Below, piece by piece: positions 5,716 to 6,313 of a stretch of 6,313 bases of DNA; positions within the stretch are counted from its first letter, which is position 1, and each line of letters begins with the position of its first letter. A program made the position numbers and the translations under genes. The DNA lies in the NCBI GenBank assembly GCA_016868515.1, contig VGGM01000101.1, forward strand, positions 1 to 6,313, written 5' to 3'. This DNA comes from Bacteroidota bacterium. GTDB lineage: Bacteria; Bacteroidota; Bacteroidia; Bacteroidales; VadinHA17. Below the pieces are notes generated by a model. It ran no database searches and was not told the origin of the DNA. It worked only from the letters and a program-made list of their open reading frames with translations.

Positions 5716-6312
5716 TCAGGATGATAAAACCTTGATAAGTATGGCCCCCGGCAGAATTTCCAGCGCACAAAGGTACAAAATGAAATAGAAAATCGAAACA
5801 CCGCTCTGAAGAAAAATAACCAACAGCCTGATTATGCGGAATATAAACAGTAAAAGAATGATAATTATACCTGTCGTAATTAGCACTTCGTGCGGTAAGC
5901 CCGGAACATAGCTTACGGCTATGGAAACCGGAATTACAGATAACCCCAGGGCCCTGTACAAAATGTAGATGCTGTTAAGGTATTCGCTGAAGGCATCTTC
6001 ACTCTCACTGAGGAAGCCGGTTGCCGCCGAGGTCACATGCCTTATTGCCACCAGTAATGATATTGCTGCAAGTATGATAAACCATATTTCGGGCCCCCGG
6101 GCATTAAAGGGAAATTCAGTACCGAAGTGTATAACGAAGAAATACAGAACTAGTGAAAGGCTCATGAACGACGCCAGGTTTGCAAGTGTCGATTGCCACC
6201 TGAATAATCCGTGATAATTCTCCTCCGGACTCCCTGATGCTCCGAAGGTAAGAAGCTTTGCAATGTCGGTAAAAATATGCCTTGAGTATGTCGCCACAAA
6301 CGCATATATCAG
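5716..6312 (-). CDS. DUF4271 multi-spanning membrane protein, 5'-truncated by the window edge
   Basis: Function is unknown. DUF4271 is a family of inner-membrane proteins found essentially in Bacteroidota. The last 198 residues are visible and the frame is open at the right edge (residues LIYAF precede the GTG-encoded Val at 6297, which is therefore unlikely to be the start). I see a partial hydrophobic segment at the very N-terminus and about five helices: residues 43-62, 75-91, 111-134, 141-165 and 171-195. A polar stretch with ENYHGLFRWQSTLANL (31-46) precedes the first complete helix, and the C-terminal block FYFILYLCALEILPGAIL (175-192) is the most recognisable family signature. No catalytic motif is obvious. 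The stop is 51 bases upstream of the hemD start on the same strand, suggesting one operon with hemD and rnpA, but I cannot see the promoter, which would be outside the window. Confidence 0.85.
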   Translation of the reverse strand: MIYAFVATYSRHIFTDIAKLLTFGASGSPEENYHGLFRWQSTLANLASFMSLSLVLYFFVIHFGTEFPFNARGPEIWFIILAAISLLVAIRHVTSAATGFLSESEDAFSEYLNSIYILYRALGLSVIPVSIAVSYVPGLPHEVLITTGIIIILLLFIFRIIRLLVIFLQSGVSIFYFILYLCALEILPGAILIKVLSS

Positions 6313-6313
6313 C

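Overview
This window is a stretch of chromosomal core genes from a member of the Bacteroidota, most likely of the Bacteroidales type. The assignment rests on the DUF4271 membrane protein, the divergent HemD-family protein beside rnpA, the long C-terminal tail on the S41 protease, and the lack of strong Shine-Dalgarno sequences before most starts. I see no phage genes, transposase, CRISPR array, tRNA or rRNA.

Plus strand, left side (2-2733): the 3' part of polA (proofreading exonuclease plus polymerase, all catalytic motifs intact; the 5' nuclease part lies outside the window). A 159-base spacer follows, largely filled with short tandem repeats. Then come moaD and moaE, the small and large subunits of molybdopterin synthase.

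Minus strand, right side (6312-2742, read right to left): a 5'-truncated DUF4271 membrane protein, a HemD-family protein (uroporphyrinogen-III synthase-like), rnpA (protein subunit of RNase P), and a membrane-anchored S41 C-terminal processing protease. Gaps are 51, 24 and 85 bases, so the first three are probably one operon and the protease may be part of it. moaE and the protease gene converge with only 8 bases between their stop codons.

The genes serve different housekeeping roles: DNA repair and Okazaki fragment maturation, molybdenum cofactor synthesis, tetrapyrrole synthesis, tRNA 5' maturation, and envelope protein processing. Only moaD/moaE clearly act together. The least ordinary feature is a set of short tandem repeats with different units: 7-mers inside the polA linker, 9-mers and 7-mers in the polA-moaD spacer, and an 8-mer duplication before rnpA. 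I found no convincing new multi-gene system.
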